Notes under the pieces: model-generated
Told to the model about the DNA's origin: nothing
What the model saw: the letters and a program-made list of their open reading frames with translations, nothing else
The model's database searches: none
Translations under genes and position numbers: made by a program
Source of the DNA: Viola odorata
Lineage: Eukaryota; Streptophyta; Magnoliopsida; Malpighiales; Violaceae
Direction of reading: 5' to 3'
Length of the DNA: 64,000 nucleotides
NCBI GenBank assembly: GCA_963691705.1
Contig: OY829541.1
Span: 34,608,719 to 34,672,718, forward strand
Shown here: positions 11,450 to 21,500 of the stretch, in pieces
Numbering within the stretch: the first letter of the stretch is position 1
Layout: the number at the start of each line of letters is the position of its first letter

Positions 11450-12449
11450 GAACCCACGCATCCAATTGCCGTTACCTCCAGCTGGCCCAATGACTCGAGC
11501 CTGAGCTCAAAAGCTTCAAGACAGATTGTCATCTCTCATTCACAAGGAGCTGGAGTGTGAGATGACAAATGAGAGAGCTGCACTTCGAGAGAAGACGCCA
11601 AGAGTGGTGAATCTTCTCACCTTCACCATGAGCGAAGATGAGTCTGCTAGAAACGGCACATGACCGTTTCCCTCAAACGGCCCCGTTTGCTCTCAATCGG
11701 CACTTGACCGTTTGCTCTCAATCGGCACTTGACCGTTTCCCTCAAACGTCCCCGTTTGATTCTCATACCGGCACTTGACCGTTTCACTCAAACGTCCACG
11801 TTTGCTCTCAATCGACACTTGACCATTTCACTCAAACGGCACTTGTCCGATTGCTTTATCCGTTGCCGTTTGATGTGGCCGTTCCTCGTGTCCGTTTCAT
11901 GTCTACCGTGAAGGAAACGGTACCTGTCCGTTTCGCTTGTCCAGGAGCTGGCGCGAATGTGATTTTTGTTTATTTTAGCGTAATTAATTAATTAGACCAT
12001 TTAATTAATTAGTTAAGTGTTTTACCTTATTTAATATTCCTATTTTGGGATTAGGGTTGGATTGTAAGATACTATATGAGGAGCCGCTTGGCCTCCTTAT
12101 TTCTTTGGCTTAATTTTGATAATCAGAACAATTGTTTCTTGCAACTTATGCCCATTGTTCATCCATGAGCACTTGTTCCTTCTTGAGTCTTGCGATTCTC
12201 GAGTCTGTTTCAAGTAAAACCCGAATATTGCTTCATTGTGTCGTTTGCCTTAGATTGATTCTCATACCGGAGTCTAGATTTAAGGATTCTACTCAAGATC
12301 CTCGATTGCTTGGTTTAGATTGCTTAACGCCTAGCTGTTAGGAGATTTAAACATCAAGAGAGTCATATTATTTCCGCAGAGTGAAATCCAGTCTTGAACA
12401 AAGATCAAAAGGTACGTGCTACGCATCCTACGCAACTAGGATCGTATCA
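11450..12449 (+). repeat. 3' LTR of element A2
   Basis: It is 1000 bp and ends GGATCGTATCA before AGCAG. Its first bases are not TGATGC as in the 5' copy; homology starts at GAACCC. No polypurine tract precedes it. This is one of the oddities of A2. Confidence 0.8.
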
Positions 12450-12454
12450 AGCAG

Positions 12455-13021
12455 GAGCGACTAGATAATTTATTTCACACTCGTGGTGTGATTGATAAGA
12501 AAGGGTGCTCAATCATAATTGACAATGGGAGCAGCACCAATTGTGCGAGTTGGTTAATGGTTGACAAGCTAGGTTTGCAAACCGTGAAGCATCCGAAGCC
12601 ATATCAGTTGCATGGGATGACGGATGGTGATGGGATCAAGGTGGATCAGCAAGTACTTGTTAAATTCGGCATTCGCAAGTATAAAGAAGAGGTACTTTGT
12701 GATGTTGTACCTATGCAGACAAGTCATATCCTCCTTGGAAGACCGTGGCAGTTTGATAGAGAGGCCAAGCATGAGAGAAGAAGCAACCACTACAAGTTAG
12801 TGAAGGATGGCAGAAAATTCACCTTGGTACCTTTGACGCCAGCTGAAGTTTTTGAGGATCAGCAATGGCTAGCTAAGTCACATGCTGAATACGAGATTAC
12901 CAAAGGAATCAAGAGAGACAAAGAGAGATTGAGTGTTAAAAAGAAAGAGAGTGAGAGCGAGTGTGTGAGCGATAAACATTCGCATGAAAAGAGTAAGCAT
13001 GCAGAGGGTGAGAGTGAGTGA
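12455..13021 (+). pseudogene. Element A aspartic protease, continuing the gag remnant
   Basis: Immediately right of the AGCAG duplication the element A frame resumes (LDNLFHTRGVIDKKG). The protease active site is SIIIDNGSSTNCAS, followed by VLCDVVPMQTSHILLGRPWQFDRE with the LLGRPW motif intact. The linker after it contains repeats of HEKSKHAEGE and ends in a TGA at 13019-13021. The sequence is close to the A2 protease, showing that the two elements are relatives. Without RT it cannot support autonomous transposition. Confidence 0.85.
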
Positions 13022-13072
13022 GAAAAACACTCGCATGAAAACAGCAAGCATACAGAGGGTGAGTGTAAACAT

Positions 13073-13879
13073 TTGCACGAAAAGAGTAAGCGTGCTGCGA
13101 GTGGCATTGTGAGATCAAAAGGAGAGGATAATAAAAAGAAATTGAGTGTATATGCCAAAGGGAGAGAAGTGAGGAATGCATTATATTTGTGCAAAATTCG
13201 TTTTGGCGCCAACCCTTCAAAAACAATTTTTTGGCCTTTGCGCTTTCACCTCTCTAACCCTAATTCGTTTGAACCTGTTCCTATTGGAAATTCTTCTCTT
13301 GTGCAGGTAATTAAAGATATATTTCCAGAGAAGATGACCCCTAACCAATCGCCAATTAGGAGGGCACCGCACCACACCTTGTGTGTAACTGGTTTGGCTA
13401 ATCCTAGCCGCCAAGGTAATGTGCGTTTGTCCTTTCCAAACACTAAGTCACTTGAATTGTCACCTACATTTGCACCTGATATTCATTCTGCCATTGGTGA
13501 TATTCATGATGATTATGTGTCTCAGTTTACAGTATTTGAGGGAGCTTATTTCAAGTACAAGCGCTTATGTAAGCTGCATGATCCATTGCGCCTAGACTTT
13601 ACTAACACTAACACTTTCGTTATCTCTTCTAGTGTTATGTGTTCTAATGTGCAGGGAAGGAACGAATTATTGGCAGCAATGGAGTACAAATCATGGGAGC
13701 CGAAAGAAGGAAAGGGGCCTTGCGCATCCATGGAGACTAGCTCGGTTAACCCTAACCGAAAAGGTAGAATCCGTTTTTCTTTCCTTAGGTCTGGTTCTTG
13801 TAAGTATGCAAACATCATTTATTTAAATCATTCTGAAAATAAATTAATTGATGATGGTCGTATGCCTGTCGAAGGCTAA
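13073..13879 (+). CDS. Unassigned ORF in the pol position of element A
   Basis: A 268-codon frame. It begins with the protease-RT linker (HEKSKRAASGI, LSVYAKGREVRNAL) and a short RT-like opening (VQVIKDIFPEKM), then changes to sequence with no RT motifs. Two segments of the later part resemble each other: GLANPSRQGNVRLSF at about residue 110 and SSVNPNRKGRIRFSF at about residue 225. Codons stay open for 800 bp. I do not recognise a family. It could be captured host sequence replacing pol, or non-coding sequence that happens to be open. Confidence 0.4.
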   Translation: MHEKSKRAASGIVRSKGEDNKKKLSVYAKGREVRNALYLCKIRFGANPSKTIFWPLRFHLSNPNSFEPVPIGNSSLVQVIKDIFPEKMTPNQSPIRRAPHHTLCVTGLANPSRQGNVRLSFPNTKSLELSPTFAPDIHSAIGDIHDDYVSQFTVFEGAYFKYKRLCKLHDPLRLDFTNTNTFVISSSVMCSNVQGRNELLAAMEYKSWEPKEGKGPCASMETSSVNPNRKGRIRFSFLRSGSCKYANIIYLNHSENKLIDDGRMPVEG

Positions 13880-14639
13880 GTCATACGCCTTTGAGGAGTA
13901 CTTGCGAAAACGCAAAAGGTTTGGCGTTTGTACTAGACCAAGTGATAAGATAGTTGTACCCAGAGCTCATTGTGCTGATTTATCTCACTATATTGGTACT
14001 TTTAATGTTTCTAACAATGTGGATAAAAGGAAGTTAGGTTCCTTATGGCATGTTTTAGTTTGTAAGTATGCCTTTACATGGGAAGAGTGTCTTCCTTTTA
14101 TCTATCCTACTTATAAACCGTTGTGCGCATGCTGATTCTAAATTGTTGATGAAACTTGTGTCTGAATTGGATCATATGATACGATATAGTTTCATGTCGC
14201 TGCCTTTGAGAGTATTGTTTAGCATAAGTGGCAGCAAGGAAATCAAGATGATGAGGACAGCCTTAGCCCAAGCACACATGACCCCCTAGGGCGACGAGCC
14301 TTCCCAACGTGTTGACATGTTCAATAGCATTGCCACCGAGCTGAATTTACAAGGTTGGCATGGTTCGATTTGTGCTTACTTTGATATTACTAACTTAAGG
14401 TATTGTGGTGCAGGTCTAGGTACAGATTGGAGGTCGAATCTTTTCGAAGGGAGAGGGCATGATGCGAATCCTCACACATACCTTAGCACATCATGTGTCT
14501 TACCCTTGAAGCGCAAGAGATGCCGACTAAGGAAGCATGAGAGATGGTGAGTATGCTTTGAGCATATAATGGGGAAGCTTTCCAGGACATATTATGCTGA
14601 GCAAGATTCGAGGACGAATCTTTCCGAAGAGGGAGGGAA
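13880..14639 (+). other. Element A 3' untranslated region with two PPT-like junctions
   Basis: No gene is supported. A polypurine tract GAAGAGGGAGGGAA lies directly before the 3' LTR (14626-14639). A second, related junction lies about 180 bp upstream: TCTTTTCGAAGGGAGAGGGC at 14441-14459 leads into TGATGCGAATCC at 14460. That is the LTR start of the A2 family. The intervening 180 bp may be a remnant U3. Confidence 0.6.
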
Positions 14640-15614
14640 TGATACGATCCCAAGATGTATCACGCGACTACATGGACAAAAGCGTCAAGACATAATAGAG
14701 CAGATGGAGTCCGATCAGAGGTCCGAAAGACTTGATAGAAACCTCTGTGTGTTATGTCTATTGTTTCCAAGTGTCAGAGCATTCGGACAAGTAGATCTCA
14801 AGGAGATTCGAGATGACAATCTCGCACACAGCAGTTCTAGGCGCAGACACAACAGGAAACTTCGTCGGAACATAGCCGGTGCTGTACAAGTTAAAATCGT
14901 ACGATCGACCACGCGTTGGAAACTTCAGGATGTTAGCTTTCATTTCGGATAATATTCAACTTATTTGGACCAGTAGTTTAAAAGTTATGGAAGTCTACAT
15001 TATGGTGCGCAGTCTGTCCGCGAGACAACATACAACTTGAAGTTTCGGCCCAAACCTTGGCCCGATGATGGAGAACTCGACATGAGCTGCTGGAATGTAT
15101 TTAGTTATATTTATATTTACTTTAATTATTTAATTAGTTAATTATTTAATTGGTTAATTGATTAATTAGTAAATTAAGTTAATTTTCTTAATTAGAACTC
15201 CTACTTCTATTCCTATTAGGGTTTGCTTGTAAACTCTTTATAAGGAGCCGTTTAGCTCCATAATTCGAGGGCTATTATTTTGATAAAATTGAGACTTCTC
15301 TCTTCAATCTCTGCCCATTGTTCATCAATTGAACCTTTTTCCTTCTCAAGTCCGCAATACTCGAGTCGTCAAACAAGTAAAATTGAAATTGTATTATTGT
15401 GTCGTTTGTCTTAGTGCGATTCTCACAATTGTTGGGTTTAGTCCTAAGAATCTGATACTAGATCCTTGATGTGAAATCGACTAGAACTCTTAGCATTCAG
15501 TTGGCAAGGTAGTCTACGTTCGCACGAGTCAAGTTCTCTATTCCTCATTGAAATCCTTCTTTGAACAACGATCAGATTTGGTGTTACGCATCCTAAGCAA
15601 CTAGGATCGTATCA
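14640..15614 (+). repeat. 3' LTR of element A
   Basis: It is 975 bp, the same length as the 5' copy, with the same 11-bp ends, and is followed by CCTCA. The substitutions against the 5' LTR are mostly transitions. Confidence 0.93.
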
Positions 15615-15854
15615 CCTCATAGGCAACACTACCATTTACAGACCCAAATACCAATCATGCCTAACCAACAACCATTTAGTGACAGACTCAAAACACTCCG
15701 TAATTACCCATAACTACTTGAAACATTCCCAGAGCTAGCCTCACTTATCACCGCTTGCAATCTACATTTACCTAACACATCACCCACAACAACAAGACTA
15801 AAACCACACACCAAGAGTCAATTACCACCAAGGAGCCCAACGTCAAGACCCTTC

Positions 15855-16739
15855 ATGGATCAGAGCTCAACCCATTTAGATCCTCACTCAACCACTAATT
15901 CAGCAGCAGAGAAATTTACCGCCGAAGTACTCGTCGCCTTCGAAGACCCCATAGAAACCAGGCATAAAGCTTCGAGCATCGTGAATTCCTCTCCAGAAGT
16001 AGACCAATCACCAATAATCATGGAGATCGACCCAGGAGCCACCACAAAGATGGATATACCACTCAAGCAGGACTTTCCTAGGAGGAAGAGAACAGAACCC
16101 AAAACGAGTAAAGGGAAGAAACCTAAGTTAATGGAACTAGTTAACACTGTTTCCATATATGTTGCCACTCTTGTCCACTCTCTAGAGGTCACTCAAGCCC
16201 CGACTCCAGCGGCCCCAGCAGCGATTGAAAAGGGACTCGTCTAGACTCCCACATCAAATGTGCCTCCTCCGTCTAGCAAGAGGAAATTGAGGGAGCCTAG
16301 TAGTAAATCAGTAAAGCCCAAGACCAAGGAAGGTCCCTCTTCCTCTGCCACTACCAAAAAGGGCAAGGGAATCATAGGAGTTGTGAAGCCACCTCCAGCA
16401 ATTGACACTAGCAGCGAGAGCGAACCAATGGAGGACATCTCCCCTGCCCCTGCACTTGAAAAAGGTACGAAGCTCGGGACCCAATCTTCTAAATTCGGTG
16501 GCTGGTTAAAGAGGGATGATGATGCTGGCAAGGAGAAACTTCAACAGTGGGTAAGACAAGGTGAAATTACCAATTGTTTAATTTTTGATCTAGAACAGTT
16601 AGAGACTCTAGGTATTTCTACAAGGTTAAAAGAACTAGTGAATAACTTAGATTGGGGTTCTATGATTTTTTTGGCTAACCGTGTGCACACCGAACTTTGT
16701 TTGGAGTTTTTCCACACCCTTTGGATTGATCATGCAACT
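15855..16739 (+). pseudogene. ATHILA-like 3' ORF (ORF1/env-position protein), broken
   Basis: One frame from ATG 15855 with a TAG at 16242-16244. The first 230 residues are Pro/Lys/Ser-rich and probably disordered (for example PRRKRTEPKTSKGKKPK). From about 16540 a folded region begins (CLIFDLEQLETLGISTRLKE, TELCLEFFHTLW) that resembles the ATHILA ORF-1 family of plant retroelements. The reading frame continues into the LTR fragment at 16740 and ends there. The function of the family is unknown; an envelope-like role has been proposed for ORFs at this position. It is the last Athila coding piece before the break. Confidence 0.6.
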
Positions 16740-17500
16740 TGTCGCACCCCCTTTCTGTTTCGATGTTGCGAAACATAGGTTTGGGACGGGAATGTGAGAC
16801 AAGCGTTAGACTCGCCTCACATCATGCAAAATGAAGTCACCGCCCTATTTTTCTAAGGTTTAGGGAACCTAATCGTCATGGCGTAAAAATAAATAAACTA
16901 AGGCACCAATGGTCTAAACCAAAGAACAATGGTTTGAGGTCGTATTTATGGACTTGGGAAGGTGTTAGGCACCCAAGTCACATCCTTTAAAAAAGGTTAT
17001 CGGTATGCGAGGTGTTTTGAGAAAACATTTTAAACATGTAATTTGGGCCCTCAAATGTGACGTTACATCTTAGCAATTTTCATTGGGACTTGTTATTTTC
17101 GTTCGAGATCGAGGGATGGGGTTACCATTTTGTCTCTTTGCTAGAGCGGATGTTCCCTCCTTATCATTGGGCCATGCATGATTAATTAATTACTACGTGA
17201 TCCTATCATGGATAAAAACTAACACGATACCAATTTAATGAATGCAAGTAAACTGTGTGGGATCGAAGCCACCATACACATGTATCAAGACAACAATTAA
17301 TTTCATGGCATTTAAACGCAAGTGGTTTAAACATGTTGTACATGTGAGATTGATTTTAATTGTTTTAGCAATTTCTATATGTCATGGATACGAGTGGGGA
17401 GGTTCTAACGCATTCTAAGTAGTCATGCATTCGATTCGGTTTTAGCATTTCTAAATAAACATACAAGGAAATGTTTCAAGATAAGCGTACCTTTTGGATG
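16740..17500 (-). repeat. Truncated Ogre/Tat LTR, reverse orientation
   Basis: It begins TGTCGCACCCC, the reverse complement of a typical Ogre/Tat LTR end. It shares AGGGAACCTAATCGTCATGG, GGAAGGTGTTAGGCACCCAA and the stretch around GGGCCATGCATGATTAA with the reverse complement of the LTR at 51448-55247, so both belong to one superfamily. It is only about 0.8-1 kb of what should be several kb. No target duplication is visible and its right edge is unclear. The 17500-17790 region is AT-rich and unassigned. Confidence 0.75.
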
Positions 17501-17789
17501 AGCCCCGATCGATCAATCTCTTCAAAACCGTGGTTAGCAACGAGTAATAAATACGTAGGTATAAACAAGCATACACGATTTTTAACTACTTAACTAATTA
17601 TTACAAACCACAATTCACGATAATACTAAAGAAACCAAATTGACTACTTAAGAAACCAAATTTACGTGAAAAGGGTTGTTTATACCACAAACAAGGTAGC
17701 TTAAAGCGGTAGAAACACATGGAATTAAGCGTCAATCAATGATATAAAATTAATTGAAAAGCTATTTCTTAAGCATTATTCACTAGTTG

Positions 17790-18313
17790 TGATTGTCTAT
17801 GCTTGTTTTGATTTTGATCTGCTCTACAGGCTAGGCATTAGTGACAAGGTTAAAACTCTAGTTAGTAACATTGGTTGAGAGTCTTTGCTGCTTCTTGAGC
17901 ATCCTAGCTACCTTGAGTTATGTTTGGAGTTTTACACCACTTTTTAGTTCAATGTGGGTAGATTAAAAAAAAGAAGGGAATTGAACCTAAGTACTAAAAA
18001 TATGGGTAATTGTAGGCCGAAAGGTTCCTACTCAAACTTAACTCTGAATGAATTTAATGTGATGTTAGATTTTTTTAAGAAAGAAGACCTTAAATCTGAT
18101 TGGTACTTAACCTACTTTGCTGACTACCGTAAGGCCCCAATCTTTGATTCAATTGAGGCATTTAGACTCCTAACGGGAAACCCTGATGCAATCTATGATT
18201 GTAAGATTGCTAAAGCTCATAAGTTTAAAGAACCTTCAATTAGAATTGTCCATAGGTGTCTTGCATATAATTTTTTTGGAAAAAGTAACATTTTTTGTAA
18301 TCTATCAAAATAA
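17790..18313 (+). pseudogene. Second ATHILA-like ORF fragment
   Basis: The start (TTTTGATTTTGATCTGC, then LGISDKVKTLVSN and LELCLEFYTTF) repeats the segment found at 16575-16730, so this is a second copy rather than the continuation of the first. After frame breaks, a 119-codon frame (17954-18313) reads NLTLNEFNVMLDFF and IRIVHRCLAYNFFGKS. The latter matches the style of the ATHILA ORF-1 motif LRYLHRFLAHTFFGR. The fragment ends at a stop at 18313. Confidence 0.55.
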
Positions 18314-19473
18314 GAACTTTTTCTGTTTTGATGTATTCACACTGGCCATAAGGTTAATTTTGGGTACTGGGTAGCCACACAGTTGCAAGGTAGTAAAGAA
18401 AAGATGATAATGGGACCACTTATTACTCATATTGCTATGAATGATAGAAAAATTGATTTATCTTGTAGCAATCTGTTTAACTCTCTTGATCTTAAACTAC
18501 TTGATTTTCATAGCATAAGGTTAATTTTCATACTTATTACTCAAGGGTAGAATTTAGTTTTTTCTTTTTAATTTATTCTCTCCTCTCCCTCTCTCGCATT
18601 CTGCTGCACTGACAAACAAATGAACAATAACAATTTTCTTGTTTGTACTTCAAGTTTAACTTTTGAACTGTGGATAATTTTGGATCATCGTTTTGTATTT
18701 CTCCAATCGTAGAAAATTGATTTTTAGTGGTTAATTCTGTTTTGATATTTAGGCTAGGAAAATAATTATATTATTTTTTCAAAAAAAAATTTCAGAACCG
18801 GAGGGTTCAGTTCAATTCCAGGCCCACCAAAACTAGAATTTTTCAGTTCAATCTAGTTCTAACCCCAAAACTGGACCGAACCGGCCGTTTACACCCCTAA
18901 TCGTATCCAATCCTGCCCGGTGCAGTGCTTCCTTCTTAGTTGATAACTATTTATTTCTCACTTTCTCGAAAAGGGGGAGTCAACGTTTCAAAATTTGGGG
19001 TTTTGACTTTTTTCTCTTTTTGGGTCAATCCAAGATATAATTTAGGCCAATTTCTATTTCTCAAAAGGGGATTCTTGATGGCATAGGGTTGTATTTTGGA
19101 TTTGGAATGGTTTCTTCTTTTAGAAGTGGTAAACTATAAGGTATTTAGTTACTTGATTGAAGAAGAAAAAAAATGTACTTTTGAAGTGATAATTTCCATC
19201 TTGCGACAAGCAAGAGTCTTTGATCTTCTATGTAATACTGAGGAAGTATAGTACAAGATATTGTTGTAATTTCTTCCTTGAATTGCTCTCCAGCCATGGG
19301 CAATCACTTTTAGATTAGGTTTCACACATTAACCAAGGTACTGATTCTTGTTTTTTTTGTGTTAAACAGAATTAAAATTTGCTGACTTGTCCGCTACTTG
19401 TTGGGGTCTGTTCATAGTTTACTGATTCTTTGGGGTAAGAGAGATCTTCTTTGGGCGAGTTAGAAAGGCTACT
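18314..19473. other. AT-rich spacer, no gene seen
   Basis: No coding frame, RNA gene or clear transposon end is supported. A segment near 18795-18900 (CCGGAGGGTTCAGTTC to CGGCCGTTTACACCCCTAATCG) resembles the GGGGTGTAAACGG-type ends seen in many plant repeats, but no partner end was found. Confidence 0.4.
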
Positions 19474-19637
19474 GTCGACCGTCCTCCTCCTCTAACTGAT
19501 TTCATCTCACTCAGTTGGCAATTCCAGAAGTCTCCCTCTCCTCTGCATTCCCCCCGGTGCTTTGGACACTGCATTCTAATTGTTCAACAAAATTCCCCAA
19601 CGAACCTGATAAACCAAGCAGACCGAGTCTCATCCAT
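19474..19637 (+). repeat. Inverted repeat, left arm (ATP11 5' flank)
   Basis: The region just upstream of the ATP11 start codon is present in reverse orientation at 22181-22346. Shared words include GTGCTTTGGACACTGCATTC and GATAAACCAAGCAGACCGAG. The arms are about 165 bp and roughly 90% identical by eye. Confidence 0.85.
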
Positions 19638-20011
19638 CGAGACAACACACCATGCAGCGTATATCCTCAAGACTCCTAAGACCATCGTCATCTTCGGCAA
19701 TCTTCACCAACACATCAAAACGATCTTTCACCCACCAATCTCTCAACCAATGTCTCTCAAAACCCCAACCAGGGAAACAACCATTGCCTGCCATCCCTAG
19801 CCAGTTCCTGAAATGGGGTTCGATTGGTTTTATTAGAACGTCTAGATTCGCTACTGGATTCTCCCAATTAGAGCCAAAGCCACTGGATTATATAATGCAC
19901 ATCGAGCGCACCAAGCACAAATCCCCTGAGGAACTAGCTTCCATTTAGGATGATGTGAGTGATCCAGGTTCTTTTAAAATCCTCTCTTCCTAGTTTCCTG
20001 ATTTTTGGTTG

Positions 20012-20020
20012 TTATTCATT
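20012..20020. repeat. Left target-site duplication of the Mutator-like element
   Basis: TTATTCATT, matched by TTATTCATC at 21501-21509 (eight of nine). Nine-base duplications are typical of Mutator-like insertions. Confidence 0.75.
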
Positions 20021-21500
20021 GGGAAAATGAAAAATTTGGCACCTGTACTCGAATTGAATGACTGATTTGGCACCTCTCCTTTCTTTCGCTCTTAAGTGAT
20101 ACTTCTACTCAACATGAATGTCACATTTGGGCCTCTAACACCATCAACGAAGAACCGTTAAACCGCCTATGTGGCATACCACGTCAGATACGGCTGACGT
20201 GTCATGCCACATCATCCAAATTCGACCCGGATTTGTTTTCCACGACCCGCGGATACGGGTTATTTTGAGGTGCCAAAACGACGTCATTTTGGGGATTTTA
20301 TGTTTGAGACAGATGACGCATCATGCACTTTTACATGACATGTAGTCCATTTGTAGAAGATGACGCGTCACCCACTATTAAGTTAATGAATTGAGTGACG
20401 CGTCGTCTGCTCAATTAGTTAACTCCCATCTCTTTCCCGCCGTCCTCATTCTTTATTTTGTTCTTTCCGGCCAAGAGGCGAGCAGTGGTGGCAGTGATGG
20501 TTATGGTGTGGCTAGCGATTGTGCAGCGGTGGTTTGAGACAGTGTGTGGCACGGATGTGTTTGCTAGAGGTGCAGTGTGTGGCGCGACTGGGTTTGGTGT
20601 AGGTGCGGCGGGGCTGGTTTGCTCCGGCGGTGGGGTGATTTGTTGGTTTGATGATTGGTTTTGGCGATTGGTTTGGTGATTTGCGATTTGGGTCAAGGCA
20701 GAGAGGGAGATTGAGGTGAGGCCAAGAGGTTGAGTTTTGGTGATTTTGGATTTTTGGTAGGGATGGATGATTTAATTGGGCAGAAGCTTCATTGAATTAA
20801 TAATTGAGGAGAGGGAGAGCGTGAATTGGTGTTTCCGGCCAATTCATTTGATTGCTGCGTTTGATTGAGTTGATTTACTTGTTGTTTGGTTTAATTAATT
20901 GCTACACTTTTGTTCATTTGGTTGTTGTGCTTGATTGAGCAAATCACCTGCTGTTTTGGTCAGATTCGTGGCTGTGATGGAAAGAACCAAAAAAAAAAAG
21001 AAAATGAAGAAGGAAAAGAGAGTGCTGCGTTTATATAGATACCTTTGACACTAATTCCTAAAATTAATTGTCAAGCGTCGTCCTCATTTCTTCTATGGGG
21101 AGTTAACTAATTGAGAAGACGACGCGTCACTCAATCCATTAACTTAAGAGTGTGTGACGCGTCGTCTGCTACACCATGGACTACATGTCATGCAATAACA
21201 CGTGACGCGTCGTCTGCCTAAAAATGAATCCGGGTCGAATTTGGATGACGTGGCATGACACGTCAGCCATATCTAACGTGGCATGACACGTCAGCCATAT
21301 CTAACGTGGCATGACACGTCAGCCATATCTAACGTGGCATGACACGTAGGCGGTTTAACGGTTCTTTGTTGGCAGTGTTAGAGGCAGGTACCAAATGTGA
21401 CATTCATGTTGAGTAGAGGTACCACTTAAGAGCGAAAAAAAAGAGAGGTGCCAAATCAGTCATTCAATTCGAGTACAGGTGCCAAATTTTTCATTTTTCC
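20021..21500. mobile_element. Non-autonomous Mutator-like element (MULE) with ~400-bp inverted ends
   Basis: Terminal inverted repeats of about 400 bp (20021-20427 and 21097-21500) start GGGAAAATGAAAAATTTGGC and, on the other strand, GGAAAAATGAAAAATTTGGC. They share further blocks such as TGAATGACTGATTTGGCACC and GAACCGTTAAACCGCC. A 9-bp duplication flanks the element. The central 670 bp has no transposase; short frames at 20415-20696 and 20458-20679 overlap on opposite strands and look fortuitous. It lies in intron 1 of the ATP11 pseudogene. Confidence 0.85.
21254..21347. repeat. 28-bp tandem repeat inside the right MULE end
   Basis: Three exact 28-bp units starting CATGACACGTCAGCCATATC at 21254, 21282 and 21310, then a 10-bp partial unit at 21338. 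The left end has a single related unit, so the expansion is specific to the right arm. Confidence 0.9.

Larger units (their letters stand above)
7309..12449 (+). mobile_element. Element A2: RT-less Ty3/gypsy element nested inside element A
   Basis: Direct repeats of about 1 kb (7309-8339 and 11450-12449) flank gag and protease. The right end GGATCGTATCA and left end TGATGCGAACC form an imperfect inverted repeat. AGCAG is duplicated at 7304-7308 and 12450-12454. The family is close to element A (same primer site, related protease and related LTR end), but the LTRs differ in length. RT, RNase H and integrase are missing: the coding region jumps from the start of an RT-like segment (LLQEFKDV) to a pol C-terminal-like tail. 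The LTR copies are more alike than those of element A, which fits the nesting order. Confidence 0.85.
4924..15614 (+). mobile_element. Element A: RT-less Ty3/gypsy retrotransposon nested in the Athila element
   Basis: Two 975-bp LTRs (4924-5898 and 14640-15614) begin TGATACGATCC and end GGATCGTATCA, an exact 11-bp terminal inverted repeat. The 5-bp target-site duplication CCTCA flanks the element at 4919-4923 and 15615-15619. A primer site follows the 5' LTR and a purine-rich tract precedes the 3' LTR. Internally there is only a gag N-terminus, a protease and an unassigned ORF. RT, RNase H and integrase are missing, so movement would need enzymes from elsewhere. Element A2 sits inside at 7309-12449. 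The LTRs differ at roughly 4-5% of positions by eye, so this is an older insertion than A2. Confidence 0.92.
551..16739 (+). mobile_element. Athila-type Ty3/gypsy element, RT-less, split by nested element A
   Basis: The element consists of a 5' LTR (551-2067), a tRNA-Asp-type primer binding site, a gag-pro frame (2127-4448), a short spacer, the insertion of element A (4924-15614 with TSD CCTCA), and then an ATHILA-like ORF (15855-16739). No reverse transcriptase, RNase H or integrase is seen in either half, so it is a non-autonomous deletion derivative. No 3' LTR is found; the right end is cut by a reverse-oriented Ogre/Tat LTR fragment at 16740. The lineage call rests on the tRNA-Asp primer site and the protease sequence, with the downstream ATHILA-like ORF in support. 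Confidence 0.75.

Noticed and set aside
18795..18900. Possible MITE end (CGGCCGTTTACACCCCTAATCG)
   Set aside because: No matching inverted end or target duplication could be found.
20415..20696. Overlapping frames on both strands in the MULE centre
   Set aside because: Low-complexity Gly/Trp- or Thr/Pro-rich peptides with no transposase or gene similarity; probably chance.
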